Positions 22,222 to 32,798 of a stretch of 64,000 nucleotides of DNA are shown here, one piece after another. Made by a program: the position numbers and the translations under genes. Below the pieces are notes generated by a model. It had not been told where the DNA came from, searched no databases, and saw only the letters and a program-made list of their open reading frames with translations. The DNA is from Capsicum annuum (taxonomy: Eukaryota; Streptophyta; Magnoliopsida; Solanales; Solanaceae): positions 146,692,545 through 146,756,544 of the forward strand of contig NC_061114.1 of NCBI RefSeq assembly GCF_002878395.1, in the 5' to 3' direction. Position 1 is the stretch's first letter; each line of letters opens with the position of its first letter.

Positions 22222-23657
22222 TGTAACACCCTGCATTCCTGAGCTAGAAATTGAACCATCATTTCTACGTATGTGAATTCTAATCCCATGATTTATCTTT
22301 TAATACATATGTCATGATGTTTATCCTAGTGTGTGAAGTGCTTTCGAGGTAAAAAAATGTCTAGGAATCACTTAGATCTAAGTTGAGCGAAGAGCCTTTG
22401 ATTTGTCCAAATTGGGGATTCGATTCTATAAGGGTCAACTTTGAACGTGTACAACTTTTTATATATGGGGAATTTTTCATCTCAAGACCCACCAAATTAT
22501 ATGTAATTGAATTAGCTTTCCAATTATACCAACTTTTCCTTATTCCTATATTCAGTACACTGTCGCGATAGCGCCGTGATGAGGAACTAAGTTATCATGT
22601 CTAGCTTTGTGACATGGAGAAATGTTTTCCTACTGCCATAAATACAAGCCCAAAGGGCATTTTTGTTAATTTCCCTTGCCCCCAAGAACCCAAGTGATGG
22701 ATTAAAACACCAAGAGGGCATTATTTGCCTTCTTTTCATCATCAAATCTATATGTAAACCCTCCCCTTCCTAAGAACAAAAATCCTAACCCTTTTCCCCA
22801 AGAAATCTAAGAATGCAGGCTTCCAAGTTCAAGAATCTTAAAAAAAAACATCAAGAATGGAGTTTCTTTCACAAGTTCATCATTCAAGTCCTAAGATTTA
22901 AGCTTTCTTCCTCAAGAATTCAAGGGTTCAAATCCAATTTCAAGTTTCTTCAACAATTCATTCACTTAAGGTATGTGGGACCATGGGTCCCTTTTCACCC
23001 ATGGAGCTAAAAAGACCTTCTTTTCAACTAAAGTATGGATTTTTCTTTTATTATAGAGTTTTATATGTTCAAGATGGATTAAATTCATTTCTTTCCTTAG
23101 TAATTTAACTCAATTTCTTGTTCATGTATGATCCCATGAAAGATTAGGTTAATTCATGTTTTAAACTACATTTTACCATGTCATGTTAAAGTGAATTTCA
23201 TATTAAACCCCCAATTTATGAATTTAGGCATTTAATCATGTTGATTTCCCATGTTTAACACATTCCCATGTCACGTACATGATTCTCACATGTTTGATGA
23301 AATATCTATGTTTTAGGTCTTTGAACCATGATTTTATACTTTAGTATTTTGAGTTTGATATTGTATATTCTTTATAATCATTAAGTGTTGCAGGGTTAGG
23401 AACACCCGATATCTATAAGTTTTACATGATTTCTATTTTTCAAGAAATAAGTTAGTCAGATTATGATTTTAATATCATATTCAGCATACCATGATCATGT
23501 TAAGCATTATCAGTTTATATGTTAATAATTACCTCATAATCTGTATGCACTGTTATTTTGGAATACCATGATCTAAGCTTAAGTTATCAGTGCATGCACT
23601 AGTTAGTACCAGTGTCAGTTTAGTTGGGAGTAGGATTTAGCACCGAGCAAACTTAGG
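22222..23657 (+). mobile_element. Solo LTR A4, first part (plus orientation)
   Basis: It starts TGTAACACCCTGCATTCC. It is the inverse-orientation relative of A2: both share CACTTAGATCTAAGTTGAGC-like, ACAACTTTxTATATATG and ACCACCAAAT/ACCCACCAAATT blocks (22365-22500 here; 10920-11060 in A2), GGGCATTTTTGTTAATTTCCC (22655-22675) and an ATGGGTCCCTTTTCACCCATGG-like inverted block (about 22983). It is cut after CCGAGCAAACTTAGG (23657) by element E and resumes at about 30340. No internal region of its own is present, so it is a solo LTR of about 2.7 kb. Confidence 0.85.
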
Positions 23658-24166
23658 TGGTACAAGTAGGAGTGCCTTATGGGTGAGGTTTATACTCGAA
23701 GAGGAATATTGTGATTCCATATGAGATGATTAGAATTATGAAGACTACATTTGCTATGTTTTGGGCCTTGGGTCACTTTTGGGCTCAAGTAGCATTTAGG
23801 GTCACTTTTGGGCCCAAATTATAATAAGTGGCCTATGAGCCTATAAATATCTAGGATCTTCTTCATTTTAAGGTAGATGATTTTTGATATGTTTTAATGC
23901 ACTCATGAATGTTTTATTAATATTGTTAGGAGCTTATTGGTTGTTTAGAAATGTGGGTTTTGAGGGTTCAACGTCCCTTTTGGCCTTCATAAGAGAATTG
24001 GTTCTTGTAGTTGGATTACGTTTGAGGGCCTCAATTTATTATATTGTGGTTAGCCTAGGATCCTTCTCTTATGTCATTCTATCTATCCTTTGATTTATTA
24101 TCTCATTTTCCTTTGTTTCCTTTGTTTTTGTTTCATTTCTATTTTTGTATTTTATGTCTTGTATGA
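23658..24166 (+). mobile_element. Element E 5' LTR (about 0.51 kb)
   Basis: It begins TGGTACAAGTAGGAGTGCC and matches the copy at 29902 (TGATATAAGTGAGAGTGCC), including GAAGAGGAATATTGT, GGGTCACTTTTGGGC, ATAATAAGTGGC and TATCTATCCTTT. It ends TTGTATGA before the primer site. The left flank is TTAGG (23653-23657). A TATA-like box is at 23842. Confidence 0.85.
23842..23849 (+). promoter_or_regulatory. Probable TATA box in the element E LTR
   Basis: TATAAATA, preceded by GTGGCCTATGAGCC. The second LTR has CTATAAATAG at the matching place (about 30085), and element D's LTR has TATAAATA in a similar setting. Conservation across the related LTRs supports a promoter role. Confidence 0.55.
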
Positions 24167-24168
24167 TT

Positions 24169-24180
24169 TAGTACTAGAGT
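24169..24180 (+). other. Primer-binding site of element E
   Basis: TAGTACTAGAGT, diverged from TGGTATCAGAGC. It aligns with element D's TGGTATCATAGC, and both are followed by the shared AGCTTGAT...TTCC...GAAGTCAAT leader block. Confidence 0.65.
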
Positions 24181-25443
24181 GAGCTTGATATTGTTCCCAG
24201 GAAGTCAATCTTGCGTCTCGTTGTGTTGAAAAATTGAAAAATCACAAAAAAGTTCACTATTCATGTTTTTGTCCTCAGTTCAAATTTTGAGTCTTTGATT
24301 TTGTTGTTTTCTTATCTTTTTATTGTTATATTATTGTTCGTAAAACTATTGGAGTCTAAATCTCCACTTTGACCTCAATCAGAGTTGAATCGGAGGGTCT
24401 ACCATTGTTAGGAGCTCAACTTTGAAGATTTAAGGTGGGTGTTAAAATATGGAATTTTAGGTTGACAATTTTAACAAAATTATTCTTGGAATGTGTTTAA
24501 AAGGTTTAAAATACCCTTGGTTAAAAATTTCATTGCATTCCGATCAATGGTTTAAGAGTTACAGGTTTTTGAAGTTCTTAGTGTTCTTGAGTGCTCTTGG
24601 GGTAGATTCAAATCTTTATCCTGAATTCATTTCAAAAAGTAGTGCTTGATTCTCAAAAGTGAAGAAAAAGGTGTTTGTACAAGAACCTTTTGAAGATCCA
24701 AGGGAATATTCCTAAGAGAGGACAAATGGGGGGACAATTTGAGGTCCATAGTACACTTGCAAGCTGTTGGGACAGGTGATGTGCACCTGATGTGCGTTTG
24801 AGATGCTCCAGCAGGTTAGCCATATGCCAAAATAGTGGTAAAGACTTCTCGTTCATCAAACCTAGATCCAAGGTGAGCCCATCCTACTGCCACAGCCCCA
24901 ACACAAGTCAAGGAATTGAGCACAAGGCCTCCTGTATCCAGCCTGCATTCCAAGTGATCTCAAGGTGTGGCCATACCTTAAGGCAATGGCATGTGCTCTT
25001 GACATACGCCTAGGCTTCCTTGAAACACTTACAATGCACTTCTAACTCTTTTTAACACACTCAACTTCAAAATTCCATTAAATCAGGTTCAAACCCATCC
25101 ATTTCATCTCTTAATCCCTCCTTTCATTTCTTTGATTCTTGAAACTAATTAACAACTAAATCGTAACCTGTATTGTTGTTCAATTAGTTCTGTATTTGTT
25201 CTTATTTGTGTCTTAATTTCTTGTGTGTTTTCCTTTTTTTATCTTTTGTTTTCTTAGTTTAACACTTGAAATTCAAGTTCTTCAGTCTTTCACTTCCTAA
25301 TAGAGTCATAAACCAACTACAAGCAATCAATGCCAACAAGTTAAACTAAATTCTGAGCCAATCCAAACACTTGGATTTAGAGGATAGATTTCATTAACAT
25401 TAACCTTGTTTGTTAGTTGTGTTGAGTATCCATTTATAGGTAC
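24181..25443 (+). other. Element E leader, non-coding
   Basis: About 1.26 kb between the primer site and the gag ATG, T-rich with long C/T runs. I see no protein motif in its short open frames (for example 24792-25013). CATTTATAG just before GTACCATGG resembles a splice acceptor, but no donor could be fixed. Confidence 0.55.
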
Positions 25444-25738
25444 CATGGCTTCAGGAGATGAGATCCAACCTATCTCAAGCGGGGAAAACTTTGATACTCT
25501 TATGGAAGCTATAATGGGAATATGGCAAGATAAGAATATGATGAGGTAGGATATGAATGAGAAGTGGTCCAGTTTGGAGGGGATAGTAATGAATTTAGAT
25601 GGAAAAATGGTGAGTGTGGAAGGAAACCATAATTCTACAAATCCTACTCCTCAACACCACCTCTAAGCATCCTCAAGTGTGCAAATTCAAGAGGCTTCAA
25701 CTACCATCTCTCCTAGAACTCTCCACAATATGTTCTAC
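25444..25738 (+). pseudogene. Element E gag, N-terminal part
   Basis: The ATG in TACCATGGC opens MASGDEIQPISSGENFDTLMEAIMG, followed by one stop (Arg codon position, TAG) and then a segment with WSSLEGIVMNLDGKM. It continues with a Ser/Thr/Pro/Gln-rich linker. The start in a good plant context (ACCATGGC) and the later capsid and zinc-knuckle pieces identify this as gag. It is cut at 25738 by solo LTR F. Confidence 0.65.
25734..25738. repeat. Target-site duplication of LTR F, left copy (TCTAC)
   Basis: TCTAC precedes the LTR and recurs at 28417-28421 immediately after it. Confidence 0.88.
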
Positions 25739-28416
25739 TATAACGATTCAAAATCGCCTCTCGGGACGTCACATGGTGCTTGAGGCTACAAGTACCCCCA
25801 AGCTAACCCTTTGAGCCTATTTATACTAATAACACTCATTTCAAGATGAAATAATTCAAACACTAGCATAGTCATATCATATGAAAGAAAATACGGAGAA
25901 AATGCTCGGTCCAAACGACTACGCAATACCGGAAACCTCAACACAACCACAATCGGGTAACTAGTTTGACAAAGCCTCTACTAATCGATGATCTAGAGAG
26001 CCATTGGGACAGATCCCCAACTGACTTGAAATGAACTGAAATTAAAAAAAACATAGTCTCTTAAACACAGAAATATTTGAATATAGGTCCTCGAACCATG
26101 AGGACTCACCACTGAGCACCTGAATCTACATTACAAGACAATGTAGCACATAGACATATATGTAGATCAATACTTGGGAATGTACTGAGTATGTGGGGGG
26201 CATGCATTTATATATAAAAACAACAATACTCTTTAATCAAATCATGCATGTAATAAGTAATGACTCACATTGCTTGAATAAGTATAAAATGCGAAGCTCA
26301 TGAATCATGTAAAATGGAACATGTAACACAATCTTGTGAGATTATAATTTCAGCTTTGAAATTTGTACTCTTCTCTTATTCTCATTACTCAAGGCTAAAG
26401 GAAACTTTAAGCAATACTTTTAACTCATGCATACATCTCATAGAGAGTAAAACTTCTTCAATGCTCAAGAACTCATAACTCTTTTGAACTCAAATACTTG
26501 GAATTTGAAATCATATAACTTTGGAACATACTTGAAGGCATTTCATTCACGTTAGGAAAATATCTCATTTCAAGCTTTAGGGAAAAATACTCTTATCAAG
26601 GAAAAATACTTTAGTTTTAAAGGAAAATATCTTATCTCAATGGAAATTACTTTAGTTTAGGGAGGTAATTGATCTCGAAGTTTAAATGTCAAGGAAGGTT
26701 CTCTTAATCGACATAAACCATGTGAGCTACACGGAGTCCAACATTTTGTCCTCCTAATAAATAGACCTCACGTTGGGGAGAGGCTTCATACTCTTGCCAG
26801 GGAGTATAACCTAGGTCCAGTGATCACTGAAAAAACTCGGCCTCGGGCCTAATATAAACTCGGCCTTAGGCCCAATAACAATCATAAACTTGGCCTTAGG
26901 CCCAACCTATGGTGGCAAGTAGTTTTGGGGTAAGAAACCATAATAATTTACCCACTCGATGCTAAATACTACTCCCTTTAGATTATCTGCACTCATATCG
27001 TAAAAAAAATCCACTTTTAGATATAATCTCATGGTTCACCACGAACCCAATAATCAAATCTGTAATCTCATGTAATAGAGTGGATTTCAAAACTCAATGA
27101 CCATTAGGTCAAAACGTTTCTCAATAATCTCAGAATACTTAAATCATGGGTTCTTATAACACAATAGTTCATAAAATCTCAAGTCTCAAGTAGATCTTAG
27201 TAACCCATAGTTCAATCTCAAGTTAAAACTCATCAAAAGCATAATAGATTGCATATAGATTCATAACTCATGTAAAAATTTGGAAATTTCAGCAATTTAT
27301 CTCAAAATTTCAACATACATACTTCAATGTTTCAAGAATTTCAACTATTAACTTCTCAAGGGTTAAAATCATGGGGTATAGACCCATCTGTAATTTCTCA
27401 AGAAAACATGTAAATATCATGCCATTAGACTCTTAATTCAAGGGAAACATCAAAAGCTTGCAACCATTAACAATGGTTGAAAAGCCCAATTCAATTTCAT
27501 GTAAAATCTCATAAATTACAAAGAATTGTAGTTTAAATAAGCCTTTGGGAACAAGGGTGAAAGGATTACCCTTGTTCAAAACCCCACATATCTTGAATTA
27601 GAATCTTTGGATGAACTCTCGCTTTTGGAACTCTATTTGTACTCTTGAATGAGGGTTCTTGAAGCCCTTGACTTGGGAACCTTGAATCTTGACTCAATTT
27701 AGAAAATCTATGGTGGATTCTTGATATTCTTGGAAGAGGTTTTAGATACTTAGGATTTTTGTTGATAGAAAAATTGAGAGAGACTTCACAAACTTCTTGT
27801 AAATGACCTTGATTTGGTGTTTGCACGGTTTAAGAGGCTTTCCAAAATGCCCTTTTTAACTTCTGTACGAAGCTGGAAAAAAATTGAACAGGAAACCCGA
27901 TTTCATGGGCCACCACGATGTGCCACTATCACAGTGGCTTACTGGAAATTGACAAATGGGAAATTTATAGTCACCGCAATGCAGAGCTATCACGTTGTCC
28001 CACAAGTTGGGACCTGAAACTTCAGCGCGATGTATCACAATCGCGCCAGGCCATTGGAACTTGACTATTGGGAAATTAGGGTCCTCCGCGATGTGGCATT
28101 ATCATGGAGTTCCACTAAAAATTTTCAATTATCAAATAGACCCTCTCCACGACATTCCAAGCACCAAAATAATGCTATTTTATGACTAAGACTTAAATTA
28201 GCTATAACTTCTTACCTGAGTGTCGGATTTGGGTGAATCTTATATCGACAAAAAGCTTATAGAATTTCCCATGTGATAAAAAGTTGAAATTTAGGAAATT
28301 CTATATGGTTAAAACGATACTTAGGAAGTCACTTCTCAATATTTTAGGGCCAGAATCACACCTCACTTGACATGCACTAAGGTTTATTCTATGAGAGAAT
28401 TTTGCGGGGTCTTACA
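25739..28416 (-). mobile_element. Solo LTR F, minus orientation (about 2.68 kb)
   Basis: On the minus strand it starts TGTAAGACCCCGC (28416) and ends with a CGTTATA-like version of CGTTACA (25739). It is related to LTR B: shared blocks include AGAGCCATTG (about 26000), GACAATGTAGCACATAGAC...TGTACTGAGTATGTGGGGG (about 26140-26200) and GATGCTAAATACTAC (about 26957). A cluster of CACGATGTG/CGCGATGT-like motifs lies at 27915-28110. No primer site, polypurine tract or coding DNA adjoins it, and a perfect five-base duplication flanks it, so it is a solo LTR left by LTR-LTR recombination. Confidence 0.88.
26836..26910 (-). repeat. Three tandem copies of a G/C-rich 20-mer in LTR F
   Basis: AACTCGGCCTCGGGCCTAAT, AACTCGGCCTTAGGCCCAAT and AACTTGGCCTTAGGCCCAAC occur within 75 bases. 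Each contains an internal inverted GGCC...GGCC arrangement. The motif is much richer in G+C than its surroundings. Confidence 0.9.
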
Positions 28417-28421
28417 TCTAC
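28417..28421. repeat. Target-site duplication of LTR F, right copy (TCTAC)
   Basis: Identical to 25734-25738. Gag of element E resumes after it. Confidence 0.88.
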
Positions 28422-29620
28422 CTTCCCTAACAAGTAAGTGCTTCTTTACCTACCATTTCAACTACTAATAAAAATCACAACATGTAGCCCGACCACTACA
28501 ATTCAACCAACAAACACCCCAAATCACCACCCAAGACCACTAAATTCTCAATTTACCCTATCAAACACCCCCAAATCAAGCTCCAAACTACCAAATCCCC
28601 CACGAATTAAAACCAAAAGGCCTCAATCCACCCTACTACCCACCCTATCTAGTACCCCAAATCAAAATACCACACTACTAAAGGCCACCAAATCCAAATC
28701 TACCCTACCAAGCTCCAATTAACCAAATTCCACCACAATAAATGCCACCAAAACAAGCTATTAGGGTTCAAGAAGAGTTTGTAGGAATGTAGAAGGAGGT
28801 TATGGATATGGTTCTCAAGATCATATCCCAAGAGACCAATGTGGTTATGGAGGTTGTGATATGGGTATTAATTCTATCAAGGTCACTCTTCCTAGCTTTT
28901 ATAGAGGTAGTGATCTTGAAAGGTACCTCAAATAGTAGTAGAATATGATAGAATCTTCCAAGCTAATGATTTGTCCAATGTTAAGAAGATAACCTATGTT
29001 ATTTCTCAATTTGAAGGATATGCTTCAACCTAGTGGGAACGTCTAAGAAAACACAAGGGATCCTTCATAGAGGTCAATATCAACCATGGGATGTTATGAA
29101 GGCCCTTATGAGAGCCAAGTATGTACTAGAGAGATATAGACAAGGGTTGCTTTCCAAGTTGTACAATTTGAGAAAAAAAGACGAGTATTGAAGCATGCTA
29201 TGATTAATTTCAATACCTCTCTTGAAGCTTGATTACAACGAGGGTAAAAAGCAAACAATGATCTAATTTAAGAAAGGATTGAATTAAGAAATTACCTCTC
29301 AAATGTCAATACATAAGTTTTCCTGGATGGATGATCTCTTAGAAGAGGATATCAATTTTGAGAGAGATATCAAGTTGGAGTAAGAGGAAACTAAGCCTAA
29401 GGTGGGGAATCAGTTGTCCTTCAATTGGAGTCAAGGCTCCAACTTTAAGAAAACTTTTAAGAAGAAGACCATTGAGAAGAGTGCTCCAAAGTATCCCCCT
29501 AGAGAAGAAGGTATCCCTAATCAGAAGGGTACTCAATACTATAAATGTCAAGCATGGGGTCACCAAATGAGTAAGTGTCCAACATGATGAGACATCATAC
29601 TTTGAGAAGGTAATCTATAT
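28422..29620 (+). pseudogene. Element E gag, C-terminal part with nucleocapsid knuckle
   Basis: A Pro/Asn/Gln-rich, basic linker (28430-28740) leads into capsid remnants: a SFYRGSDLERYL-like piece (about 28892-28932) corresponding to the usual FxGxxDPExYL, and a FEGYA piece (about 29010). The nucleocapsid follows: VGNQLSFNWSQGSNFKKTFKKK (29404-29465), KSAPKYPPREE, and a single zinc knuckle K-C-Q-A-W-G-H-Q-M-S-K-C-P at 29545-29583. The first Cys of the C-x2-C-x4-H-x4-C is Tyr, so the knuckle is damaged. No protease, RT or integrase follows. Confidence 0.75.
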
Positions 29621-29889
29621 TACAAAGATGAAGTAGAGAATGAGGAAAGAGTTGGTGATCTTGATACAAATGTGGAGGTTGATGTGAATCCATATGATGA
29701 TAATATTACCGTTCCAAATATGCTAGCCAACAAAGTACCAATGGAAGAAGTTTGACCTCAATAAAGTGAGTTTAGCATTCCACTTTACTTGGCTATATAT
29801 GTTATGCTCCCTCCCACTTCTAAGAACTAACCAGAATTCCTTGATCTTGAATATGATGAACTCTTGAATTTAAGGATAAATTCTTTTTA
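29621..29889 (+). other. Element E internal tail retaining a short pol C-terminus
   Basis: About 270 bases between the gag knuckle and the polypurine tract. The end codes N-L-R-I-N-S-F, a stop in place of Gln, then E-G-E-D-D. Element D ends with D-L-R-L-K-P-F-Q-E-V-E-D-D. In Reina-like plant chromoviruses, as I remember them, the polyprotein ends in a similar LRxNxFQE tail overlapping the polypurine tract, so E looks like a pol-deleted derivative. Confidence 0.6.
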
Positions 29890-29901
29890 AGAAGGAGAGG
29901 A
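29890..29901 (+). other. Element E polypurine tract
   Basis: AGAAGGAGAGGA directly before TGATATAAG. It matches element D's AGAAGTGGAGGA at the same place. Confidence 0.8.
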
Positions 29902-30339
29902 TGATATAAGTGAGAGTGCCTCATGGCCGAGGTTCAAAGATGAAGAGGAATATTGTCATCCCCTATGATATTATTGGAATAATGAAGAATAATTTTGTTA
30001 TGTTTTGGGATTTTGGTCACTTTTTTGACCAAGTTTTATTTAGGGTCACTTTTGGGCAAAAATTATAATAAGTGGCTATGGGCCTATAAATAGCTAGGAC
30101 CTTCTTCATTTCTAGATAGATAATTTTTGATATTGTTATATGTACTAGTGAGTGTTTTATTAAGCTTGTTGGGAGCTTATTGGTTATTAGAAATGTGCGT
30201 TGAGAGGGCTCAATATCCCTCTCGGTCTTCATAAGAGAAATGACACTTGTAGTTTGATTACATTTAAGGGCCTCAATTTAGTATATTATTGTTTTTTTGC
30301 GTTTCCATCTTATGTGATTCTATCTATCCTTTACTTTAT
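29902..30339 (+). mobile_element. Element E 3' LTR, missing its last ~80 bases
   Basis: It begins TGATATAAGTGAGAGTGCC and follows the 5' copy closely to TATCTATCCTTTACTTTATG, then runs straight into LTR A4 sequence (GGGGCTCACC). The corresponding end of the 5' copy, up to TTGTATGA, is absent, so a deletion removed it together with any target duplication. Confidence 0.8.
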
Positions 30340-31597
30340 GGGGGCTCACCTGCCAATTATGACTAGGTCCTTAGTAGCAGTCCTTAAGTTCCAGAACTAC
30401 ATAGCCAACATAGTATTGTACGATGTCACCCATAATTTTAGGACTAACGCTTTCTTAGGGGTGACCCACCAATTTAGGACTAATTCCCTAGTCCTTTAAG
30501 ACATCAAATTAGTGGATCTACACAACCTGTGTTAGTATCCATGGTACGATACTGACGCCCTTCCAACTGGGGTTACTGATTGGACCCTGATTAGCTTATA
30601 CTAGGGTAGGTTGATTACATAATATCGTCCACAGTTTTAGTAAGTATTCAGTATGTCATAACTCAGTTTTGCTTGACCAAAGCCTATAGAATTTTAGTTA
30701 ATCAGTTATAAAGAATTTAGTCTTTTAGATTACAGATTATCTCAGAAACATGTTTTTGCTTGGTCTTGCATTCTCAGATATTACATGTTTATATTTTTCA
30801 TGTTTATTATCCATTCATGACCCTCAGTTCAATTTTACAGCATGCTCTTCTTTACATGAGATTTACATACAATATTCATGTTTTACTGCTTCCTAGCTTC
30901 AATTCTACTTATTTTACAAGAGTAAGGATTTTAAAAAACCTTAGTGTAGTGATTCACTAGCTTATCAGATTATATTTGTAACTCATGTTTTAAGATACTC
31001 CAGCTTTTAGTTTATTTTAGTCTCTTAGTCGATCTACTTAGCATGCATGTTTTAAGACTATGTTCCTAATTAGGTTTACTTATTGCATTCACCCTCACTT
31101 ACTCAGTACATTCTAGAAGTAGTTATTCATATATATGTTTATGTGCTACATTGTCTTATAATGTAGGTGCCCATTGTACCCTACATATCATAATCAGTCA
31201 GTTTACAGCTTCCAGCAAGTAAGTGATGAGTTCTCTTATTTTGGGGACTCAAGTCAATAGTAGTTTATGTACTTTTAGTTAATTATTCATATGTATTGAT
31301 TTTTGGTAGTTGGAGTCATGTCCCAGCTATTTACAGTCAATACAGTGGAGGCTTCATAAATAGTCAGTCAGAGTTATGAAATGTAAATTCTAGTTCTCTC
31401 TTCAGTTTTATTAAGAAGTAAAATTTATCAGTATTGTATCCAGATTATACCATGATTATATTTCTACACAGAAAAGTTACCTATTTTATATATTCTAAAT
31501 CAGTTGCTCAAGTAGTATGCCAGTTCATGGGCTAGCTTTGGATCACTCATTGTTCCAAGCACCATATGACGACTAGGGGTAGTTTCGAGTCAGAACA
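30340..31597 (+). mobile_element. Solo LTR A4, second part
   Basis: It resumes with GGGGCTCACC, matching A2 near 9250 (minus), and ends CATGGGCTAGCTTTGGATCAC ... GACTAGGGGTAG ... CAGAACA, the family-A terminus also seen in A3. Cut into two by element E. The target copy TAAGG follows at 31598. Confidence 0.83.
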
Positions 31598-31602
31598 TAA
31601 GG
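31598..31602. repeat. Target-site duplication of LTR A4, right copy (TAAGG)
   Basis: Identical to 22217-22221; the host reading frame continues from here. Confidence 0.92.
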
Positions 31603-32179
31603 TGACTATGAAGAATAAGTATCTGCTTCCCAGAATTGATGATCTTTTTGATCAACTTTAATTTTCTAAGTACTTTCAAAGATTAATCCTCGGTCAGGTT
31701 ACCATCAGTTGAAGATCAGGGAGGTGGATATCCCTAAGACTGCCTTCCGGACTCGGTATGGTCATTTTGAGCTTTTCGTGATGTACTTTAGTTTGACTAA
31801 TTTCCCATTGACATTTATGGACCTCATGAACCATGTCTTCTATTAGTTCTTAGATTTATTCATAATTGTATTTATTGATGATATTTTGGAGTATTCTAAG
31901 AGCGAGGAGGATCATGTTAGTCACCTCCAAATTATGTTGAAAACCTTGAAAAATAAGCATTTGTATGCAAAGTTCTTGAAGTGTGAGTTCTACTAGAACG
32001 TTTTGACCTATTTGGGTCACGTTGTTTTGAGTAAAGGGATTATAGTAGATCCACAAAAAGTTGTGGTGGTTAAAAAGTGACCTAGACTCATAACTCCAGT
32101 TGATTATTGTAGAAAGTTTATGGAAAGATTCTCTTCTATTGTTGCCCCATTAACTAAGTTGACTCATAATAAGGTGAAG
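31603..32179 (+). pseudogene. Element C reverse transcriptase, core and C-terminal part
   Basis: It continues the piece ending at 22221. Landmarks: [16 protein letters not shown] (31614-31660), [16 protein letters not shown] (31730-31778), [10 protein letters not shown] (31815-31845), VFIDDIL with both catalytic Asp residues (31867-31890), HLYAKFLKCEFY (31955-31995), YLGHVVLSKGIIVDPQKV (32010-32065) and ERFSSIVAPLTKLTHNKVK at the right end. Stops and at least two frameshifts are present. It is cut at 32179 by element D and resumes at 38288. Confidence 0.88.
32175..32179. repeat. Target-site duplication of element D, left copy (TGAAG)
   Basis: TGAAG precedes TGATACAAG. The right copy at 38283-38287 is TAAAG, one base different. 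Confidence 0.8.
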
Positions 32180-32784
32180 TGATACAAGTCAAATGGCTAT
32201 CATAGCTTTTGATTACATCATTCGAGGCTAATACAAGGATGTCCAAGCCATGGTCAAGCAAAGAGCTCAAGAATTCACTTGGAGGATCTACTTCAAGCTC
32301 CTAAAAAAGCAACACCATGTTTGGAAGATATCTTAGAGCAGAGGAAAGACATGGCATGAGGAATAAATAGCCCTTGTGAGTTATTTCTGAAATAGCCACT
32401 TTTAGGCTATTTTTGTAATAATCTAGTTTTGCAAAGGTAACTAATATAAATAAGTGCCTTAGATATTTCATTAGGTAGTTTTTGATGATTAATTTTACAT
32501 AATGTATTCATGAGACTCCATGGGAGTGTTTGAGTGCTTGAAAAAGCATTTGTTGAACCTTGGTTATAAATGGTAGTTTTGAGGCAGATCTAATCCCTTT
32601 TCCAATCACTGTAACAGTTAGGTGCTTATTGATAGTAATTAAAGGAGTTTCTATTATTCTATACATCCTTCAATTGCCCTTTCGGTATCAATTTTTTGTC
32701 TATCTTCCTATTTGTGCTATTCTATCTTTCATATATTTATTTTCTGCATCATAGATTTGAGTCCTCATGGATCATATTGTATCA
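32180..32784 (+). mobile_element. Element D 5' LTR (605 bp)
   Basis: It begins TGATACAAG and ends TTGTATCA, so the termini form the inverted repeat TGATAC/GTATCA. It is readily alignable with 37679-38282: both have CATAGCTTTTGATxACATCATTC, AAGAATTCACTTGGAGGA, GGCTATxTTTGTAATAA and ATTTCATTAGGTAGTTTTT. The two copies are visibly diverged, so the insertion is not recent. Confidence 0.92.
32445..32452 (+). promoter_or_regulatory. Probable TATA box in the element D LTR
   Basis: TATAAATA within GGTAACTAATATAAATAAGTGCC. The second LTR has CTAATATAAATAGCTGCC in the same position (about 37941), and the related element E has TATAAATA in a similar setting. Confidence 0.55.
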
Positions 32785-32786
32785 TT

Positions 32787-32798
32787 TGGTATCATAGC
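32787..32798 (+). other. Primer-binding site for tRNA-iMet (element D)
   Basis: TGGTATCATAGC, one base from TGGTATCAGAGC, two bases after the LTR end. Confidence 0.88.

Noticed and set aside
23884..24093. 69-codon hydrophobic frame that could look like a membrane peptide
   Set aside because: It lies wholly inside the 5' LTR of element E and is broken in the second LTR copy.
24653..25013. Overlapping frames on both strands in the leader of element E
   Set aside because: No motif on either strand; overlapping frames of this size are expected by chance.
27995..28189. Short plus-strand frame over the CGCGATGT cluster
   Set aside because: It lies inside solo LTR F, in the antisense direction, with no motif.
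28438..28722. Proline/threonine-rich frame resembling a cell-wall protein
   Set aside because: It is the Pro-rich linker of element E gag in a shifted frame, directly following the LTR F target site.
29339..29570. Frames opposite and alongside the zinc-knuckle frame
   Set aside because: Shadows of the gag frame at 29402-29587, which carries the knuckle.
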